Assembly (NCBI GenBank): GCA_015178975.1
Contig: WHVD01000209.1
Span: 1-64,000 of the forward strand
Source of the DNA: Hysterangium stoloniferum
Taxonomy: Eukaryota; Basidiomycota; Agaricomycetes; Hysterangiales; Hysterangiaceae
Direction: 5' to 3'
Length of the DNA stretch: 64,000 bases
Every line of letters begins with the position of its first letter. The first letter of the stretch is position 1. The position numbers and the translations under genes are program-made. A model generated the notes under the pieces. It had not been told where the DNA came from. It searched no databases and saw only the letters and a program-made list of their open reading frames with translations. This document shows positions 59,276 through 64,000 of this stretch, piece by piece.

Positions 59276-59513
59276 CTTCGATTTCAACGCTCAGAGGTGC
59301 AGCAAAAAAGGTAGACGAACTTGCGCCCAGCTAATCGATTCGTTCTTTATCGTGTGTATTATTTATTTGGAGCTGGCCACGAGCTTGTTGATAAGAATAC
59401 CGTCCTGACATCCATGAGCTGAGCTTGAAGTCAAGCAATAATGTTTGTTCAAGTCACAAATCTAAAATCGTTACTCTCCCCCGAACCAACTGAAATCCTT
59501 AAGTTACGTTGAG

Positions 59514-61222
59514 ATGCTTCGTTCACGGACTTTAATCTCGCGATCTTCATCTGCAATTATCAAAGAGTTACCACCCCTGCCAAAATCAACCCTCCTTTAC
59601 TCAGTGTCGTCGAACACTCCTGATGATTGCCTAAAAGCGATTCTATCTAGCCTGCGTCGTTCCGCTCAACAATCCGTTGGCTGTCTTTCTGCACCCCATC
59701 CGCGATATCCAGACCGCATAGTGTGTTCGACGGCGTACTTTGATTCTGATCGCTGTACTCCCTTTCTTTCTACCATCCCCGGGCGAGCTCCAATTCACGT
59801 CGGACGCAGGAATACAAGGGCTCCAACAACACGCCTGGCCTTAGACATAGATTCTTACTTCACTGACAGTCCCTGGGGAGACTTCAGTCACTCTGGAAGT
59901 AGTACCATTGCCCTTCCAACAATGCTGGCTAATACACAGTACATTAAATGTTATTCCGCGCGCACGCCATATTAATGAGTTTTTGAATGCCAGTGATATC
60001 ACGTCTTTGCTCTTTTTCTCTGACAACTCTCCTGATGGGTTGGTGCGCGCTTTGGACCGCCTTCCAGCGAACAAGGTGTGGCATATTGTTGAACGATCCA
60101 GAGCTAAACATGAGATTTCCGTTTGTCGTGTAGATGGGCCTCATTGCATCATCAACGCCTTTTATCAATGGTCGCCCTTTCACCCTTTTTTTCAATGATG
60201 AGGTTCATTCTTCGGGCGCCGTCGGCGTCGCACTAAGAACGCCAAAGTTTCTTGAGCCAACCATCTGTTTTGGTGGTCTTGAACCCTTGGCAGCGGAGCT
60301 AGGTGTAGTTACTCAGTAGGTATTGATGTCTCAATCTCGTATACGAATATCTTCTCATGTGCCCAAAGGTCCGAAGGTAACCTAATACGTCAAATTAACG
60401 GTTCGAACGCCGCACAAGTTCTCATTGATGCCATCGCGACAACCGGGCGGCGCATTGCGAAAGAGGATGATATATATATACGGATGAGCAGGGTAGTTGG
60501 TTTGCAAGAGACGTTAGGCTCTGTATTGACTTGGCATGGAAATTACAGCCGAAAGTAGATGAATCTACCGACCAGGGTACGTACGCTCATGGCAAGACAG
60601 AAGCATCGTCGTCGCGAATATATAAAGTTCTATCTGGAGGCCCGTCTCGTGGATTTATCGCACTGGATACAGACGAGGCTGTCAAAACGAAGACGTATCT
60701 GGAGGTAACCGTATTTCGCGAGCATTGCCTTATTTGCGACCATTTACGGTTGTTTCAGGCTTACACTCGGGAACGATACCATACATCTCTAATTTCTCCA
60801 GACCCTTTGTCTGCATACTTTATCAACTCAGCAGACAGCGACCCCAAAGCGTACATTCCAGCAGAAGAGGTTGAGGATGAATTACCGAAGAAGACATTTC
60901 AAGTAAGAAGTGAAAATAAAATTGTTATTCCAACACGGCACATAACCTTTATACTCAGGTGCTAGAGCGAACTGACCTCGTTGACGAAGACGACGGGTCC
61001 ATGGACGTCATCAGGTCATCAGACAGCGACCGCAACGACTACATGGCTTGCCACCCAGCCCAAGAGGTTGAAAATGAGCTGCTAGTAAAGCCATTTCAAA
61101 TAAGAAGTGAAAATGGATTTCTATACAATAAACATAACTCGGCACTTTCGACGTACAACTGCAAAGTACCAGGCGCCCATATGGTCTGGTTTATCCAGAA
61201 CGATCATAATGGACGATTTTAA
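59514..61222 (+). CDS. FIST-domain protein, intact copy 5
   Basis: Exons 59514-59938, 59994-60075, 60134-60315, 60369-60492, 60549-60704, 60759-60902 and 60959-61222 join in phase to 458 aa. The N-terminus MLRSRTLISRSSSAIIKELP is basic and hydroxylated like a mitochondrial presequence. FIST-type blocks follow: STLLYSVSSNTP, SVGCLSAPHPRYPDRIV, FLSTIPGRAPIHVGRR, SLLFFSDNSPDGLVRALDRL, MGLIASSTPFINGRPFTLFF, SSGAVGVALRTPKFLE, SEGNLIRQINGSNAAQVLID and YKVLSGGPSRGFIALD. FIST domains are proposed small-ligand sensory modules (Borziak and Zhulin family); fungal members are uncharacterised. The C-terminus is an acidic extension (LVDEDDGSMDVIRSSDSD). It is the only copy without frameshift. A last exon encoding IDNPEASLKEG-type sequence may follow at about 61277. 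Confidence 0.8.
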
Positions 61223-61523
61223 ACCTCCAATCATACTTTGATGTTTGCGGGTGTATTTTGCAATATTGGTTCAGATCGACAACCGTAAAGCATCCCTAGA
61301 AGAAGGAATAGATATTTTGCAATGGTGCATTGCAGAGGTGGGGAAGTTGGAATATTGGTTCAGATCGTAGGTTTGAAGCTCCCGGTTATAATAGAAAGGA
61401 GAAATTATAATGCTTTTGACAGATATTTAAGCGGTTATACATGTCATGTTTAATTGAGGGTTATGGTTGAGACTACATGGATCATACAGTAAACACAAGA
61501 TTTCAATATTGCTTCCCCTTCCT

Positions 61524-62124
61524 CTACTGAATTTCTACTTTCACCGAATCTTGCTCCTCAGCTTTCGGGATTTGAAGCCTCAAAATGCCGTCTTCAAGAG
61601 AGCCTAAAATCTTTGAGGCATTTACGTGTCGCGGCAGCCAAATGGTACGAGTGAAGTACGAGGCGCCCGCTAGCTCGCGTTCTGACGATATAGCTGTGGG
61701 CTTTTCAGAACTCTGTACAACTACAGAAACGTGAATAAAAGACAATACCCTGAATCGAAGACTATAACAGCGTACCTTCTGTCGAGTTACTCTGAGACGA
61801 CGTCACTCCATCCTCAGATGGAATGCCATTTGCAGCTTGAACGGAGCTGTGGGATATGACTTTGCCTTCTATTGTGACGCTGCGACCATTGTCTCCAACC
61901 CGGATGTCGAGATTCTCTTTCTTCACTCCAGGGACTTCTGCTTCGATTATGTATTTGTTACCCTCTTCAGAGAGATCGACTGCGGGATGACGAGCAAATT
62001 CGTCGAAAGTTCGGTCGAAGTGACGATAACCACCGCCATAGGAAGGTCGAGCTGCCCTTGTTACCTCGTCGAAGAGGCGGAAGAATGGACGGAACTCGTT
62101 GAACACGGTGCGTGAGAGGGACAT
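61524..62124 (-). CDS. Small heat shock protein (Hsp20 / alpha-crystallin)
   Basis: Exon 1 62124-61776 and exon 2 61720-61524 join in phase (GTACGC...CTGTAG) to 181 aa. The N-terminus MSLSRTVFNEFRPFFRLFDEV is typical of class I Hsp20. The alpha-crystallin domain starts at HPAVDLSEEGNKYIIEAEVPGV, runs through VTIEGKVI, a serine-rich loop, SERELAGASYFTRTIWLP and NASKILGSLEDGILRLQIPK. It is an ATP-independent holdase chaperone forming oligomers in the cytosol. The start is ATG at 62124; a TTG two codons earlier is not needed. The second exon and part of the intron are repeated four times in the upstream array. Confidence 0.93.
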
Positions 62125-62203
62125 GGTCAAGAGCGAAGTTGCGAGTGGGCAGATATGTCAGGTGTGAAAATACTTTATTTGGAGTGAAACTGGATCTTAG
62201 AGA

Positions 62204-62212
62204 CTTATATAC
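62204..62212 (-). promoter_or_regulatory. TATA box candidate of the Hsp20 gene
   Basis: The minus strand reads GTATATAAG 80 bp upstream of the ATG. Heat-shock elements with correct nGAAnnTTCn spacing were not found by eye in the next 200 bp. Confidence 0.55.
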
Positions 62213-62693
62213 TGTTTACTATCTAGGCTTAATAATACAGAACTGGAACATTGGTTCTGGCAACATCTAGCCATGCTCATGTGAACGCGGACCTGGAAAT
62301 GCGTAGAAGGAACCAGAAAGGTGCCGTGGCAGCAGAAGCGATTCAATTACGTCAATGGCGAAAGGAAGCTTGCTCCTTCATGAAATTTACTTTATGCAAA
62401 GGTTTTGTTTGGAACTTCATAACAATCATCAGCAGAAGAGTCAAGCCAGACATTTCCAGATTCCTTCAGTAAATTGAAAGATATCGAGTTTAAATAAGGT
62501 TGAGCAACACTCGTGTTTCATTAGCGTCTCACTACATTGTACACTATGGAATGTTAGAAACGATAACCCCAAACAGTGGGGCCATTCTGTCGGGCGAGAT
62601 GACGTCAGGGCAAGATGTTTCGGGATATGACGACGGCGCGTTTCCTTTAAAAACCCCTGAGCGATACCGACAATCAACCCATATCACTCCGCA
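62213..62693. other. Intergenic region between Hsp20 and Vip1-like gene
   Basis: Divergent upstream region. ATGACGTCAGGG at 62599-62610 contains a perfect CRE-like TGACGTCA, about 90 bp before the Vip1-like ATG. No gene is supported. Confidence 0.5.
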
Positions 62694-63819
62694 ATGTCTC
62701 CCTCTACTATCAAAGTGTGTCCATGTTTTAGTTTGTCTCAGGTTCCTCTGACTAAATATCTGGCATAGGTTTCTAACCTCGCACCTAACACTACTGAACA
62801 AAATTTGAAGGATTTCTTCACGTGGGTTTCATCGATAAGAGAATATTGTCCATTTCATTTTTACTCATTAGCTCGCATTGTAGATTCTGTGGAAAGTGCG
62901 TACAGCTGCGATCCGTTATGATCATTCCTTAACTTGTGTGCGAAAACATAGCATTACATCTATCGACTATAATGATAAGGAGCATACTGCCACTGTTACC
63001 TTTGAAAAGCCATCCGCGGCAAAGACAGCTTTGATGTTAAATGGCGGAACACTCGACGGCTCACACCTTACAGTGACGAGTGATTCTGTCAACCCAGACG
63101 AACCCGATCAACCCGAAGAAAAGGGGCCAGCGACACATCCTCACATCGACCAGACCGATAAACCTAGAGCTGGCAGTGTGTTTTTTTTCCTTGATCGTGC
63201 CGGAATCGTTATTAACAACATGTTTATTCAGTTGCGGCAGAATACCTCGCTCATGGCTATGTACTTTCTGACCATGTCTTGCGACGAGCAATCGAAATCG
63301 ACAGTATGTGGTCGCTACATTGCTGAACCGTGATTTTGACCATCCTTTTTCAGACACGCAAGGGATCTCAAAAAGCTTCATGTCCTATTTCACAGCTATT
63401 GACAAATCGCTCGGATCGCGTGTTGGGGGCCCGGACCAGACGGTTACTGGGAAGTTTCAGGAAGTCCTGACTGGTGCTCACGCCAAAGCCAAAGAGGTGG
63501 ATCAGCAGCAAGGCATATCCAAAATCGCAGAGAGCGTATGTATGGATTTAATCATTTTGAACTGTTGTCTGATCTTAGGATTTAGTACTATACCAAGGCA
63601 TTACAGCATCCTTTAGGGATGAAAGTGTACGTCCCTTGCATCTTTAGAGACTATTCTACTCTTTCTTATTTGCTCCCGTGTAGGCGTTCATTCTACACGT
63701 CGACGGCCAAGCAGGTCACAGACATCCACGAGGAAGCTAAACGCATCGCCGAACACAAGAAGAATCCAGGAGCGACACCACAACCCGAAAGCACGACCCC
63801 AGCTTCTTCCTCTACCTAG
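62694..63819 (+). CDS. Vip1-like RRM-domain RNA-binding protein
   Basis: Eight exons, 62694-62714, 62769-62821, 62884-62895, 62952-63175, 63232-63303, 63354-63535, 63586-63626 and 63684-63819, join in phase to 246 aa. The RRM covers about residues 1-78: RNP2-like IKVSNLAP, then FFTFCGNITSIDY and the RNP1 region ATVTFEKPSAAKTALMLNGG. The second half matches fungal Vip1 proteins: IAAEYLAHGYVLSDHVLRR, GISKSFMSYF, ALQHPLGMKV and SFYTSTAKQVTDIHEEAKRI. S. pombe Vip1 is a cytoplasmic RRM protein of poorly known role. Exon 3 is only 12 nt. The last splice uses the strong donor GTACGT at 63627. The gene is complete inside the window. Confidence 0.92.
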
Positions 63820-64000
63820 TAAATTGTGGTGTACAAATATGTTCATTCAGATTGAACGAGTAAGAATTACGAGGACGTTTTTGTAATAATTGCAGAACAA
63901 TACAACTTGGCATTTCATTGTTTTGTATGAGTTTGTATATAAGTGCGCCCCATGCTAATGTGTCCTTTCCATTGAAGCTCCACAAAAATAATAAAAATAA
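63820..64000. other. 3' flank of Vip1-like gene
   Basis: AT-rich sequence with AATAATAAAAATAA at the edge, compatible with a polyadenylation region. No other gene begins here. Confidence 0.5.

Larger units (their letters stand above)
45191..61734. repeat. Five-unit segmental tandem array (FIST gene + Hsp20/amidohydrolase junction)
   Basis: Units run from TTGCGTCG inside amidohydrolase exon 1 to CAGAAACGTGA (AAACATGA in unit 4) in the Hsp20 intron: 45191-49700, 49701-53550, 53551-55843, 55844-59038 and 59039-61734. At all four internal joins the Hsp20 intron sequence is fused to the amidohydrolase exon at the same base, which shows one founding rearrangement. Unit lengths differ (4510, 3850, 2293, 3195 and 2696 bp) mainly by the number of internal FIST modules. 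The outer ends are the intact amidohydrolase and intact Hsp20 genes. Confidence 0.93.

Overview
The window is chromosomal DNA from a filamentous basidiomycete, most likely an Agaricomycete. The support is short GT-AG introns of about 50-75 nt that split almost every gene, a seven-helix DUF6533-type membrane protein, a FIST-domain protein, a FucP-type sugar transporter, a Vip1-type RRM protein and fungal Ty3/gypsy retrotransposons. No database search was possible. Exon joins were worked out by hand from splice signals and frame continuity.

Layout. (1) 1-12.4 kb is a nest of transposable elements. A minus-strand gag fragment (9570-10270) carries an LTR, that LTR carries a Tc1-like DD34E transposon, and the Tc1 carries both a Ty3/gypsy element (1-6895, running off the left edge) and a solo LTR. 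That solo LTR is itself interrupted by a 720-bp solo LTR of another family. Five-bp target duplications are readable at four insertions. (2) 12.6-18.5 kb holds a right-handed beta-helix protein and a FucP-like MFS transporter. (3) 18.5-28.7 kb is sparse: a proline/serine-rich protein, a small alanine-rich two-exon gene and a DUF6533 gene. (4) 28.7-34.2 kb is a conserved pair, a METTL25-like methyltransferase divergent from mitochondrial 2-oxoglutarate dehydrogenase E1, which is complete with ten exons and 1005 aa. (5) 35.3-43.4 kb contains a secreted Asp/Asn-repeat protein, a disordered protein and a Cys-rich zinc-finger-like protein. (6) 43.9-62.1 kb is the most unusual part. An intact M20 amidohydrolase and an intact Hsp20 gene flank a five-unit tandem array. 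Each unit carries a FIST-domain gene plus an antisense Hsp20-amidohydrolase junction fragment. Within the units a roughly 635-bp FIST module is further repeated 4, 3, 1, 2 and 1 times. Only the unit next to Hsp20 encodes an uninterrupted FIST protein (458 aa). (7) 62.7-63.8 kb is a Vip1-like RRM gene.

The conserved single-copy genes look like ordinary metabolism and stress functions. The novelty lies in the FIST array, which grew from one rearrangement with a single breakpoint pair and was followed by intragenic expansion and decay, and in the layered transposon nest.
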